Assembly (NCBI GenBank): GCA_027924585.1
Contig: BSBM01000386.1
Location: 5,162,501 to 5,226,500 of the forward strand
Reading direction: 5' to 3'
Length of the DNA stretch: 64,000 nucleotides
Source: Larix kaempferi
Lineage: Eukaryota > Streptophyta > Pinopsida > Pinales > Pinaceae
A model generated the notes under the pieces. That model saw only the letters and a list, made by a program, of their open reading frames with translations. It searched no databases and was not told the DNA's origin. How positions within the stretch are numbered: position 1 is the first letter of the stretch; every line of letters starts with the position of its first letter. Shown in pieces: positions 23,039 through 34,270 of this stretch. The position numbers and the translations under genes are program-made.

Positions 23039-23764
23039 TGTTAACACCCAAAAAGTGCTCACTAGCTCATTTACCACATTATATGGCTCATTTGTCCATT
23101 TTCCTACCATATTTCCATTAAAAATCCCCAAAAATCCCATTAAAAAGCCTCCAAAAGGCCTAAAATGCCTCCAAAAGGCCATAAAACCCTCAAAATAGCC
23201 TAAAAAAGGCTAAAAAACCCCCCTTTTTCATCTAAAAATAGCAAAAACCCCTAAAAAGGGAAGAAAAAATATAAAATAATGAGGAAAAGGAGGAAAAAAC
23301 CCTATACAGCTGCCCAAAACCATGTGTTTCCCAAAACCATGGGTCAGCACTCCACCACCAAAAAACTATAAATAGGTGATGGAGATCCCTTATTCCATAT
23401 CCACAATCACAAGCACCCTTACTCTGCCAAAATCTCTCTCGAAACCCTAGTTCACCATTGAACTACTTTCACCTTGAGAGCCACCTTTGGCCCATTCCCA
23501 TCATAGGAGAAGGAGAAGGAGCATATTGAAGCTTGGAGCATCCTCTTGGACACTGCAAAGGGCTTCATCAAACCTTTACATTGAAGGTAACATCAATACA
23601 AAAAGTCATTCTTTAAATTTGATGTTTATGTTTCATGCTTGTTTTAGAAGTAATTTAATTTCTGTTTTAGCTTAATTAGTCTAATTTACTGAACTGCTAC
23701 TAAGGAGTCCATTCTCCTTAGTAGGTGCTCATTTGCACAAGCTAGGGGTAAAACCCTAGCTACA
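23039..23764 (+). repeat. E2 3' LTR
   Basis: 726 bases, nearly identical to 13702-14427. The differences I can see are an extra C in the C run near 23223, C-to-A shortly after it, T-to-C near 23302 and one T fewer near 23660. Confidence 0.95.
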
Positions 23765-23769
23765 AGCGC
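23765..23769. repeat. Target site duplication AGCGC (right copy, E2)
   Basis: The second copy of the duplication described at 13697-13701. The E1 reading frame resumes directly after it. Confidence 0.95.
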
Positions 23770-24311
23770 TGCACAGAACTTCCACACAAATGAATAGCAA
23801 AGCAGATGAAGCCGAGACCCTGATGACCCAAGCTATGGAGGCTTGGACTGAGCTTGAGAAGCTCCCTTTCAAAGTCGGTCTAGTGGAACAGGTACAAGCC
23901 GCAGAACAGTCCCTAACTGTTCTGACTGAAGAAGCTAAGGCCTTAGAAGGCATAGCAAAAATGAGGAAAATGAGTGCAGTGCGCAGAGTACATCAACAAC
24001 TACACAAGCTCAGAAATGAAGATGCTAAACTCACCAACAACATTCAGCCATTTATGGATGAGTATGCTGAACTTGCTGCCCAAGTCGAGGCAAAGATCAA
24101 AGAAATTGCAGAATCTCAACAGGTGGTTGATGGCATAACTAAAGAAGAAGCCACTGCAGAAATGGTGCAGACAGCTGTGTAATGCGTCGATGAAATCGAC
24201 TCCGTTATTGCGCAATGGAAGAAAACATTTGCCGAGACCCAGGAAAACGCAGATGCGCAAGTAAAGCGACCACACGCTAGTGCGAGTGGCTCGAGGACGA
24301 GCCACAAGTAA
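23770..24311 (+). pseudogene. E1 extra frame after integrase, part 2
   Basis: This continues the frame of 11532-13701 in phase once E2 is removed. It is rich in Glu, Lys, Gln and Ala with long uninterrupted helical stretches, so it probably extends the coiled coil. One in-frame stop is at 24180-24182. Beyond it the same frame runs on to TAA at 24309-24311, one base before the 3' LTR, which suggests the full-length product ended there. No membrane segment is visible. Confidence 0.72.
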
Positions 24312-24312
24312 G

Positions 24313-25791
24313 TGTTAGGGGCCTATTGGATCCTAGGCCGCAGCTACGGTAAAGATGCGAATTTTGAGGAAAAAGCACTAAGTATCGAAGGGAAGAAGTG
24401 CTAATTTTGAATAAGCACCAAATTTTGGGAAAAAGTAAACGGTGCGCAGTACGGTGCCAGATGGATGAGCTCAGTGCAGATTATGGATCAGAAATTGTGG
24501 AGCTCGTTCCCACACGTCAAAGGAGAATGAATGTGGCCGAGTAGAGAGCTCAGCTACCACAATAAATGAAGCGATGGAGTAGAGGGCTCAGCTACCCTCA
24601 TTAAGGCTAACTACAGAAGTTATGGTTTCTCTGATCAAGGAAGAGCAACGGACCAAAGTATTGAAAGTGAAGGACAAAGAGTAATGAATGAAGAAGCGGC
24701 GCCCATACCCGCAATCTGCGCCGGAAGTCACGGAACCTGCAAGAAACGGCGACGTGACTGCAAGCGGCGCCTACAGTACACCTAGCCATGTCCGTGGTTA
24801 GGGTTTTTGGGGAATACTGCTGGGAAAGGCCCACAGTTTTGTAAAGGTGCGACCGTCATGGCCACCTATATATATGTGTAATTGTAAGGGAAGAAGGTTA
24901 AACAGACTTAAGTTAGACTTAAGTAAGTTAGATAGCTAGCCATTAGAGGTTGAGACGTAAGCTATCTAGTTAGTCTTCTATTGTGTGTTAGAAGACAAGA
25001 GTTAGAACTGGATAGCAGTGAAGCTAATCCCTGAGTTATAGAAAGTCTGAGTCGATGTCTGAACCATTGTAATCTCTGTAGAGAAGAGACTAGATCGAGA
25101 GAAGGGCTCCCAGCTGTGTGCATGGAGTTTCCTGGAAATATCTAAGGCTGCAGCTGTGTGCGCAGCATATTGTGTAATTTCCATCTTGAGTTAATATAAG
25201 ATATACTTCCCGTGGATGTGGTTTCCCCATGGAGGCGAACTACATAATTCTCATGTTATGATGTTGTTTTGTGTGATTGCATGTTTTAGCTCACTATCTG
25301 TGTATACATGAACATTGCGTTAGCTTTATGAATATGTTAAGTAAGTTCTCAAGCTTACTTGGTAGCTATAATTGTTAAGTGTCGAAGGAATCGGTATAAC
25401 ATTGTCGCTGCGGCGATTGAGGAATGCGTTATCGCGCTTGGCGCGCAAGCAGAAACGATACAGAGTATCGACGCAGAGGATAATTGCCTCGTGCGCAGAA
25501 GCGGAGACATCGCGCGGCTAGGCCGGTAAGTGCGAACTTCAGCGTTGTTGCACTGAGAAGTTGGCGGAGGAGTAAGATGTTCTGCATTAAGGAATCCTCG
25601 AGGAAGGAAGGGAGAGGATCGCGGTCTCCGCGTCGCCTAGGTTAAGGAAGCTTGATTCCTTAGCCCCCCCATAGCCACTTTGGGTGAGACCTCGAGCTGC
25701 TGCGCAGCTTGTTGCCGAGAGGGCCAGTGCGCCAAGGGGTTTTGTTGCTGCACTTCATTAAAACCCGGGTCTGTCCAAAAAGCAGCCAACA
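24313..25791 (+). repeat. E1 3' LTR
   Basis: 1479 bases, TGTTAGGGGC...CCAACA, matching 2526-3993 and retaining the short segment lost from the 5' LTR. The sequence just before it (GGCTCGAGGACGAGCCACAAGTAAG) is a weak polypurine tract but contains the CTCGAGGACGAGC motif common before 3' LTRs of plant gypsy elements. Confidence 0.92.
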
Positions 25792-25796
25792 AGACT
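25792..25796. repeat. Target site duplication AGACT (right copy, E1)
   Basis: The second copy of the duplication described at 2521-2525. Confidence 0.95.
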
Positions 25797-28232
25797 TTAC
25801 TCTCTTCCATTGGCGCCATTGACCCCAATGATTCACAACTGATGGCATTCGATTCGGACCAATCCGAACCACGCCTACCTTCCACTTTAGCATTCCAAGT
25901 TTCCGTTTCCGTTCGGAATCTTGTCATCCATCGGTGCATTATCGATGAAGGTGCCTCTACATGTGTTATGTCCACATTCGTTTGGCAGAAGTTGGGATCC
26001 CCTACTCTCCAGCAATCCACCACCGCGTTGCGAGCCTAGGACGGTCGTTCGGCTCAACCCCAAGGTCTCCTCGCTAATGTCCCCATCCAGCTAGCTGGTA
26101 AAACCATGGTGATTGACATAGAGGTCATCAATGCCCAACTTGACTATAACCTCTTACTTGGCCGCAGCTACATGTATGCCATGCGGGCTGTTGCCTCATC
26201 CGTTTTTCATACCATGATGTTCCCTCATGACGGACGCATGGTCAAGGTCGACTAACTCACCTATCACGATCCTAAGGCCCCCGTTGCACCTGAAAATGTT
26301 CTCCCTATGGTTGAACAACCTGTTTGTGGTGCAACTACCTCGTTTGTTTCCTCTGTGGGACTCGAACTTTACTCCGACGCGCCAATGACTTCTACATTCC
26401 AATCTATTCCACCAGCGTCACCGGAGACCCACGTCACTGACCTTTGTACACTTTCACACAATACACAAACACCCGACAATCAACCATCCTTGTTACCTAA
26501 ACCACCATTGGTCCCTAGTCACATTGGTGTTACACCCATCCACACAATCCGCTTTCTATTTCCTCCCTCAGGCGTAGTAAGCGCTCCGGTTGTGGCTACC
26601 CTTAGTCTCCCCGGGTTAACATTGGGATTACCCGTGTGGTATATTTCGCCTCCCGTTCCCCCGTCGACACCAAATGTCATCCTGCAACCAGTGCAACCCG
26701 TTGTCACTTCTACTCAACCACCTCCCGGTATCACTACCCCTTCGTCATCTGCGAATCCCCCTCCTCTCATCAGGCCCACTCGGGGCAGAGGCCCACAACC
26801 ATACACTGCGGTACCCCCACCCAAAGCAGTTAAACCTCCCCCTGTGTTCCGTGCTCCTCCTAAATGCTCGTTGTGTGATGAGTTAGGCCATCCAACTCAT
26901 CAATGTCCACAGTTACCTGCATTACAGGAACACATGCAAATGCTTGATGACAACCCCAACATCTCGGTTGTCAAAATCGACTCAAACCCCAAGACTCATG
27001 ACAAATCACTGCGTACCAACCACCCTTGTGCGATATGCGATATTTACGGCCATTACTCACACCACTGTCCTGATATCCCAGATTACAGAGCAGCGTTGTA
27101 CGATTTGAATAACGTCGACTTAGAAATATCTCCTCCCCTCATCGAGGAAATCTACCCTCCCGTATCATCCTCATCCGAAGAAATTAACACCATTTATATG
27201 ATCTCTTCGACTACTACTCCATCGTCAACCGATTTGACCACTCAAAGTTTCCGCAATGATGAGGAGATTCTAGAGGCTCGTACTACCCCTGATTACCCCT
27301 GGGAAGATATGCACCATCGTTCATACTTCCTCCCAGAAGAGACCTCATCCACCACCGCTACCCAATTCGCGGTTGAATCCAAAGATTTCCCTCCTACTAA
27401 AGTCAACTGGTTTAAGGATCCTATTCCTACTCCTGACTCCTTTGAGGAAGGTAACATGACCAATATATCACCCGTCATCCACATCAATATCTCTAACCCA
27501 CCTGGTGCCCTTGAAATCATTACATTAGGAGCCTCCTGCAGTGAGCATGAGATTGGAGAATACAAAAAACTGTTCCACGAATTATGTGATGTCTTTGCTT
27601 GGTCCTATACCGAAATGCATGGTCTTGACCCCGCCATTATAGAGCACCACATTGACACATGGCCTAATGTCCCCCCGGTTTGTCAGCAACAGCGACCCAT
27701 TCATCCCCCACCATCTTCCTCCTCGGAAGAAATTAACACCATTTACACGATTTCCACTGGATACCCCTCTATCCGGTCGGCCCCTGCCATTTATCCCTTT
27801 CACACACATGTTCCACTCTGCTACGTTGGTTTTTCTGATGGTGCAAGCCGTTGGTCCCCCAATCTGGCCTCCGCAGCTTGGGTAATATATTCCCCTTCAC
27901 ATGAGTTGATCCACATCGACGGAGTGTGTTTAGGTGCTGCCACCAACAACCAAGCTGAATATGATGCCGTGACCAGTCTCCTGGCCACAGCTCTCCAAAT
28001 GAGCATACATCACCTTAACGTTTTCTTGGACTCACAATTCCTTGTTTCCCAGCTCAACAATGATTACCAGGTACGCGATCCCTGTCTTTTCAGAAACGTT
28101 TTGCGCACTAAACAAATGATTCGATAGTTTGAATCCATTTCATTCACACATGTCCCAAGGAACCTCAATAGTGTAGCAGACCATATGGCCAACAACGTAC
28201 TTGACTGGCACACCAATCAAATCATTTCATAA
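25797..28232 (+). pseudogene. E0 protease-knuckle-RNase H region, RT deleted
   Basis: This continues the E0 gag frame in phase. Protease with DEGAST lies at about 25949-26260. Two zinc knuckles (CSLCDELGHPTHQC near 26867, CAICDIYGHYSHHC near 27031) follow a Pro-rich linker. The FAWSYTEMHG block that leads into RT is at about 27596. Instead of RT, an 80-residue linker is followed by a full RNase H fold (about 27820-28220) with FSDGASR, NNQAEYDA and FLDSQFL, which carry the D, E and D catalytic positions. It resembles the second, plant-type RNase H of Tat elements. In-frame stops: 26037, 26254 and 28125; final TAA 28230-28232. There is no frameshift. The same frame on both sides means the RT loss did not disturb the phase. 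Confidence 0.82.
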
Positions 28233-28580
28233 AGAAAATGCATCCACGTGCATCACATGTGTCTCCACGGGCATATATCTAAATATAACAAAAATGCATC
28301 CACGAGCATAACATGTGCCTCCACGGGCATACAAAAAATCAAACATGCCTACACGGGCGAACAAAAAGACAACAAATGCATCCATTTGCATACACGACTA
28401 TATATCAACATCATATATATATATATACATTATAGTATAGTCAAAACATGTCATAGGTGCCCACAGCACCCAATATACAAAAATACATCAGCCGTACAAA
28501 AAATAGCTTCCCCATATGCTCATCAGCATTTGGGGGCAAATACATATCATCTAAACATCACGGTCTCTAGGGTCCTTTGG
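28233..28580. repeat. E0 3' region with about 55-bp direct repeats
   Basis: Units containing GCATCCACG.GCAT and CTCCACGGGCATA recur near 28240, 28295 and 28345, with a partial copy near 28378. An A/T dinucleotide run follows (about 28418-28430). TTTGGGGGCAAAT near 28530 resembles the polypurine tract of E2, but no LTR follows it, so the E0 3' LTR appears to be lost. Confidence 0.55.
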
Positions 28581-28586
28581 CGTCTC

Positions 28587-28715
28587 CTCCGCCGGTCCCG
28601 CCGGATCATGCCGAGCCTGGACTTGCCTCTCCGCCGGCCCCACTAGATCATCCCGTAAACGAATCCTGCCCTCCGCCGGCCCTGCCTGATCCCGCCGATC
28701 CCCATCCCTCCACTT
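28587..28715. repeat. GC-rich about 42-bp tandem repeats at E0/C1 junction
   Basis: Three units begin with CTCCGCCGG at about 28587, 28629 and 28672. The block is much more GC-rich than its surroundings and encodes Pro-rich sequence on the plus strand. I do not recognise it. It lies exactly between the end of E0 and the truncated start of C1. Confidence 0.6.
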
Positions 28716-28834
28716 GGTCTCCATCAATTCCGCTCTCAGCAAGATCGAGCGCCACTCACGAGGCACCTCGAAACATCGCTCGACGATGTCCCGATCCAGA
28801 TCCCTTCACCCATCCTCTGGGAATCCTGCTAGAA

Positions 28835-31730
28835 TCACCAAAGAAAGTAGTATTTGGACCTGACATAGTTGAGGTTGTAGAGATATCATTTGGGAAGTTT
28901 ATATCCAAAGGAGTTGCAAACCATGCCTCCAAGGCATATGATTTCTCTTGATTCTTACCATACTCACATCAAAGTGCTCCCTTGACTCATGCAAATGAGA
29001 CAAGCAGACTCTAGAATGGAATATTTGGACACCTAAACTTCAAATACCTACAATAGTTGTACAAGGAAGAGATGGTTGAAGGTTTGTCGAACATAAAATT
29101 CTCTCAAGGAATCTGCAAAGGTTGCTTGGTAGGGAAGCACCCAGAGCGAAAGTATGATGTTGGGAAGGAAAAGAGAGCTTCATCCATACTAGATATGATT
29201 CATAGTGATGTTTCAGGACGTATGCCCACTGCTTCAATGAATGGATCCAGATACCTTATGACCTTCATTGATGACTACTCTAGGATCTGTTGGATTTACT
29301 TTCTCAAACATAAATCCGAGGTATTCGAAAGATTCAAAGTTTTCAAATCCTTAGTTGAGAACACTATTGAAAGGAAGATGAAGGCACTCAGATCAAATAA
29401 TAGAGGGGAGTACATCAAGAAGGAGTTGTAGTAGCTATGTGCTTCCGAAGGTATTCAAATGAAACATTCTGTCCCATACACACCATAGAAAAATGGTGTA
29501 GTAGAGAGGAATAATAGGTCATTGAAAGAGATGGCTACCTGCTTGCTTGAAGCAAGATATCTCCCATCAAATCTATGGGAAGAAGCAGTGAACTGTGCGA
29601 CATACATTCAGAATAGGGTAACCCACAAATCTGTTGATGGGGTCACTCCATTCAAATCATTGAAGTGACACAAACCTGATGTCTCTCATCTGAGGGTTTT
29701 TGGATAGAAGGCATGGGCCAGAATCCCCTCCGACAAGAGGAAAGCACTTAAACCTCAAAGTAGTGAATGCATTCTTCTTGGATATGCAGAATATGCAAAG
29801 GCTTACAAAATGATGGAGATTGCAACCAAGAGATGCTTCATTGAAATAAGTGTTCAATTCAATGAGGACCCATTGCATGATCTACAACCAGCTGAAGAAG
29901 AAGGTATAACCAATCTACCTCTTCTATTTGCTCCTAATGATGTTTCTATAGGTGATCTAAATTCAGATTCCGAAGAAGAAGATCAATATGATTCAGATCT
30001 AGATATTGAGTATCAAGATATAGTAGATCCAGATCCAGATCCAGAACATACTCCTAAGCCAAATCCTAAATGGGATCAAAATATTATTGAGGCAGCTGGG
30101 GACATTGTTGGAGATCCATTTGAATAGAGAAGAACAAGATCTCAATACCAAGATGCAAACATTGCACTTTTCCATACATATCCACTTCTCCCTCCAAGGT
30201 GCTTCATTATGGTGGAGTCTGATCCAAAGACTTAAACAGAGGCTTGCCATGATCCGATATGGCAAGAAGCCATGGATGAAGAACATGAGTCACTACAGAA
30301 CAATGAGACATGGGATCTTATCCCTCTCCCCCCAAGGACGAAACTAGTTTAGTACAAATGAATCTACAAAAAAAAGCTTGCATATGATGGATCTACAACC
30401 AAGTACAAGGATTGGTTTGTTGCAAACAGGTACTCACAAGTTCAAGGTTTGCACTATAATGAGACATTCGCTCCTGTAGAAAGAATGGATTCGGTAAGGC
30501 TTGTTTTGGAAATTGCACCTTCAAATGCAAGGGAGGTACATCACATGGATGTAAAGAGTTTCTTTTTGCATGGTGACTTAGAAGAAGAGATCTACATAAA
30601 ACAACATGAGGGGTGCACTAATGATCCTTCCCTGGTATGCATAATGAGGAGATCACTGTATGGGCTCAAGCAAGCCCCAAGGGCATGGTATGAAAAGATG
30701 GATTCCTTCTTATTGTCACAAAAGTTTGAAAGATGCAAATTTGATTGCAATGTTTACATGCAACAAAAGGGAGGATGTCTACTGTTGATTGTTGTGTATG
30801 CGGATGACTTGATCATAACTGGTGGATCTCCTACTGGGTTGAAGCAAGTCAAGTCTTCCTTGAACAAAGCATTCACTATGGTAGATCTAGCTCTGTTAAA
30901 ACAATTCATTGGTCTTGAAGTAACTCAAAATGCTTCAGGGATCATGATTTCATAGTCAAGGTATGCATATGATTTTCTGACAAAGTTTCATATGGATGAT
31001 TGCAAAGCCACATCTTTTCCCTTCCTATCTGGCATTATATTGGAAGAAGGTGGTTCCACTCCCATGGTTGAGAGCACTCTTTATAGACATTTAATTGGTA
31101 GCTTACATTATTTGACACATTCGAGACCATATCTATCATATGATGTTGGTATTGTGGCTAGGTACATGTAGGAGCCACATGAGCTATAATGGAAAGTAGC
31201 TAAGAAGATCTTTCACTATGTGCAAGGTACGAGAGAGTTTGGTATTCATTATTCTGTTGGTGCTCAACTAGATCTGGTTGGTTTTATTGACTCAGACTAG
31301 GATGGAGACAATACTGATAGGAAATCTTCTTCAGGGTACGTATTCATGTTGGGATCAAGACCAATCTGTTGGCCAAGCAAGAAGCAAGCAACACTCACAG
31401 TTTCTTCAGCAGAGGCAGAGTACACAGGGGCTGTGAATGCAACTTTCCAAGCAGTTTCGTTGCATGAGATCTTGACAGAGTTTGGCATTCGCACTTCTCC
31501 TTTAGTAGAATTTTTTTGTGATAATCAAAGTGCCATCAGGATCTTTGGTGACTCATTTCAAAAGAAAAGAACCAAACATATTTAGGTTCACATGCACTAC
31601 ATTAGGGATCTACTGCACAACAGAACCATCTCGATGCATTTTTGTCTTGCAGAGGGATTATTGCGGACATATACTAAGTTTTTCACTCATAAGAGATTTG
31701 CTTATCTCAGATCTCTACTTGGTGTGAAAG
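28835..31730 (+). pseudogene. C1 copia pol, 5'-truncated and decayed
   Basis: A Ty1/copia polyprotein in one frame. It starts abruptly in the region before integrase (homologous to C2 from about 35470). Then come the integrase zinc region (H-N-x-K...CKGCLVGK at about 29035-29145), the integrase core (FIDDYSR, about 29263), the RT domain (YNETFAPV at about 30450, YADDLIITG at about 30797) and RNase H (SSAEAEYTGA near 31405). Integrase before RT marks it as copia. More than ten in-frame stops, for example at 29429, 30125, 30952 and 31582, make it inactive. Gag, protease and the 5' LTR are missing. It is closely related to C2. Confidence 0.85.
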
Positions 31731-31947
31731 CTATTTGAGCTCCTTGTTGTCCTATTTTGAGGGGGGGTTCCCATGAGGTTTTCCCCATTTCCTTGGCTCA
31801 TGGACAGTTATTTTATTTCCATAATTTATTTAATTGTATGGGTGGCCTTTGGTCTTAGTAACCAAGGGCCAGTATGCACAAGTTTGGATTAAGGGGGGGC
31901 GCTAGGATAATAAATACTCCATCCTTCTCCTAGATAGCATTATTCTG
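31238..31947. repeat. Tandem duplication unit 1 (RNase H and 3' UTR of C1)
   Basis: A 710-bp unit starting TTTGGTATTCATTATTCTG, repeated directly at 31948-32656. It covers the end of RNase H, the 3' untranslated region, the polypurine tract and the first bases of the LTR. In this copy the LTR start reads CGCTAGG rather than TGCTAGG. Confidence 0.9.
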
Positions 31948-32656
31948 TTTGGTATTCATTATTCTGTTGGTGCTCAACTAGATCTGGTTGGTTTTATTGA
32001 CTCATACTAGGATGGAGACAATACTGATAGGAAATATTCTTCAGGGTATGTATTCATGTTGGGATCAATACCAATCGGTTGGCCAAGGATGAAGCAAGCA
32101 ACATTCGCAGTTTCTTCAGCAGAGGCAGAGTACACAGGGGCTGTGAATGCAACTTTCCAAGCAGTTTGGTTGCATGGGATCTTGACAGAGTTTGGCATTC
32201 GCACTTCTCCTTTAGTAGAATTTTTTTGTGATAATCAAAGTGCCATCAGGATCTCTGGTGACTCATTTCAAAAGAAAAGAACCAAACATATTTAGGTTCA
32301 CATGCACTACATTAGGGATCTACTGCACAACAAAACCATCTCGTTGCATTTTTGTCTTGCAGAGGAGATTATTGCGGACATATACTAGTTTTTTCACTTA
32401 GAAGAGATTTGCTTATCTCAGATCTCTACTTGGTGTGAAAGCTATTTGAGCTCCTTGTTGTCCTATTTTGAGGGGGTGGTTCCCATGAGGTTTTCCCCCA
32501 TTTCCTTGGCTCATGGATAGTTATTTTATTTCCATCATTTATTTAATTGTATGGGTGGCCTTTGGTCTTAGTAACCAGGGGCCACTATGCACAAGTGTAG
32601 ATTAAGGGGGGGTGCTAGGATAATTAATACTCCATCCTTGTCCTAGATAGCATTAT
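31948..32656. repeat. Tandem duplication unit 2 (RNase H and 3' UTR of C1)
   Basis: The second unit, differing from unit 1 at a few percent of sites. It leads without a break into the shared LTR at 32613. The encoded 79-residue RNase H tail is repeated almost unchanged. Confidence 0.9.
32599..32612 (+). promoter_or_regulatory. C1 polypurine tract
   Basis: AGATTAAGGGGGG precedes the LTR start TGCTAGGATA. The same tract occurs at the C3 3' LTR (GGATTAAGGGGGGG, about 40564-40577). Confidence 0.75.
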
Positions 32657-33986
32657 TTCTTTTCTCCTAGTAGTTGATGATGTCATTTCCCCCCTAGTGG
32701 TGTGTAGATGTCATCTAGGACCCATTGTTAACACCCAAAAAGTGCTCACTAGCTCATTTCGTTATTCACATGACCCATTTGTCAACTTTTCCACCATTTG
32801 AGCCTCTAAAGCCACCAAAAGGTCACCAAAAGACCTTAATACACCCCTTTTCCACTCAAAATGAATATTTTTCCTCAAAAAGCATAAAAAACCCTAAAAA
32901 AGGGTCCAAAATTCCCAAAAATATTAAAAAGGGAATAAAAATATTCAGAAAAGGAAAAAGGAGGGAAAAAGTACCTAAACCATGTTGGTCAATACCATTG
33001 GTTTCCTCAAAACCATAATGGTATTCCCCACCACCAAAAACTATAAAAAGGTGGTAGGGGCTCCTCACTTTCCATCCATCCATCATCCTATCCTCATGCT
33101 GCCAAAATCTCCCATGAGCTTTTGGCCATTGTAGCTACCTTGGAGAAGGGACCCTTGGAGTTTGGAGCTGCTCACCCTTGGAGCTACTCAACAATCTTCA
33201 CCATTTGGAGGTATTACCATTGCAAGCACTTGCTTGCCCTTATTCTTAATACAAAGTTATTCTTTATTCTATTTCTTGTTCTTGTTTTTCTATAATATTT
33301 CCATTGTTTGTTTATTTACTTCACATAGATCCATGTTTAATATAGTTTAGATTAGTTTGTTATTTATTTCTATTGAAACTACTGCTACTAGTTAGCAGGT
33401 GCCCCTTGCACTAAGCTTGGTTGCAAAACCAACCCAACACCCATCAACCACCTAATGCACCCTGCATGCCTCATTTTTGGACCACTTAAGTCAGTTCCCT
33501 ATTTTTTAGGAGCCAACTCAGTGTTAGAGTTCAGTACACTTGAGTTAGCTGACTCTTGTGGGGGGCTATGCTCCAATTGCCACTAATTGTGGCCTCATGC
33601 ATCATTTTCTAAGTGATTTGCATGAAAAAATCATGAATGCACCCTCCTTGGTCAGTTAATTGATTGTTTCTTCAGTTAACTGAGTTTAGGTTCAGTTGAG
33701 TTGAGTTTGGGTCTTCCAAAGCACTCTAGTGGTGAGAATTCTTATGCTAGACAAACTAAGACTCAAATTCTCCCAAGTGATTCGAATTATCTCCATTGTA
33801 ACATCATTGTTGACTATATTGATTATTGGATCATGTGACATTATTTTGTTCCTATCTGATTTCTCATGCATGTTCAATTGTCTTCTCATTTTTACTGCAA
33901 TTTTCACTATAACTCAATTTATCTGTTCATTCTTTCTTTTAGAGGTATACTCAGCTCCATGATCTACCGTGATTTAGAATTTCACA
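32613..33986 (+). repeat. LTR shared by C1 and C2, split by S1
   Basis: It starts TGCTAGGATA after the C1 polypurine tract and ends TTTCACA directly before the C2 primer binding site. It therefore serves as 3' LTR of C1 and 5' LTR of C2. Without S1 and one CCCAT copy it is about 655 bp (32613-32725 and 33445-33986). Its start (TAGGATA...ATACTCCATCCT) and end (TTTCACA then TGGTATCAGA) resemble the C3 LTR. Confidence 0.8.
32726..33439 (+). repeat. S1, solo LTR of an E2-related family
   Basis: A 714-bp LTR starting TGTTAACACCCAAAAAGTGC, identical to the E2 LTR over its first 34 bases and diverging later. It ends AACCCAACA. TATAAAAA near 33042 and a final segment of the form TTAGCAGGTGC...TTGCAC parallel the E2 LTR. 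The 5-bp duplication CCCAT at 32721-32725 and 33440-33444 is perfect. No internal region is present, so it arose by recombination between the two LTRs of a former full element. Confidence 0.92.
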
Positions 33987-33998
33987 TGGTATCAGAAC
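33987..33998 (+). promoter_or_regulatory. C2 primer binding site, initiator-Met type
   Basis: TGGTATCAGAAC directly follows the LTR end TTTCACA. It is one base off the usual plant copia site TGGTATCAGAGC, which pairs with initiator tRNA-Met. Confidence 0.85.
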
Positions 33999-34270
33999 TT
34001 AGTGAGCGTAGGTTGAGCAACTGATTTTAGTAGTGCACCAGAAGCCTCTGGAATTCCACATCAAATCATGGTGCCATTGCATTAAATTCATTGGAATAAT
34101 CCTTTGAGGTCTAGTCAAGTTTGAAGGATTCGGATAAAAGTGCCTATTGTCCTAAAGCAGTGCTCAGTAGTAATCTATCTCTAAAAATTAGGATTTTTTT
34201 GCATGTTATTGAAATTTTTTCAGTGCAACATTAGAAGAAGTACCACATTATATTCGTTCCAGCAGTTCTA

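Larger units (their letters stand above)
13702..23764 (+). mobile_element. E2, young non-autonomous Tat-like gypsy element
   Basis: A 10.06-kb element bounded by two 726-bp LTRs and a perfect 5-bp duplication, nested in the extra frame of E1. By eye the LTRs differ by two substitutions and two single-base indels, so this is the youngest insertion in the window. Internally it has a leader with repeats, gag, protease, two further zinc knuckles and a stub of the region before RT. About 2.6 kb of repeat-rich non-coding sequence follows. RT core, RNase H and integrase are absent, so mobilisation needed enzymes from elsewhere. Its gag and protease are close to those of E0. Confidence 0.92.
2526..25791 (+). 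mobile_element. E1, Athila-like Ty3/gypsy retrotransposon
   Basis: This is a complete LTR element with TG...CA termini and a 5-bp target duplication (AGACT). It is about 13.2 kb once the nested E2 is removed. Order: 5' LTR, tandem primer-binding sites, gag with five zinc knuckles, protease, a second gag-like domain, reverse transcriptase, RNase H, integrase, a spacer, an extra frame of about 900 codons, 3' LTR. The order RT-RNase H-integrase marks it as Ty3/gypsy. The LGHTG motif in RT and the frame after integrase resemble the Athila/Tat branch. Both long frames keep their phase but contain several stops, so the copy cannot act by itself. Confidence 0.9.

Noticed and set aside
11532-24311. 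Envelope gene interpretation of the E1 extra frame
   Set aside because: No signal peptide, no transmembrane segment and no fusion-peptide-like stretch are visible.
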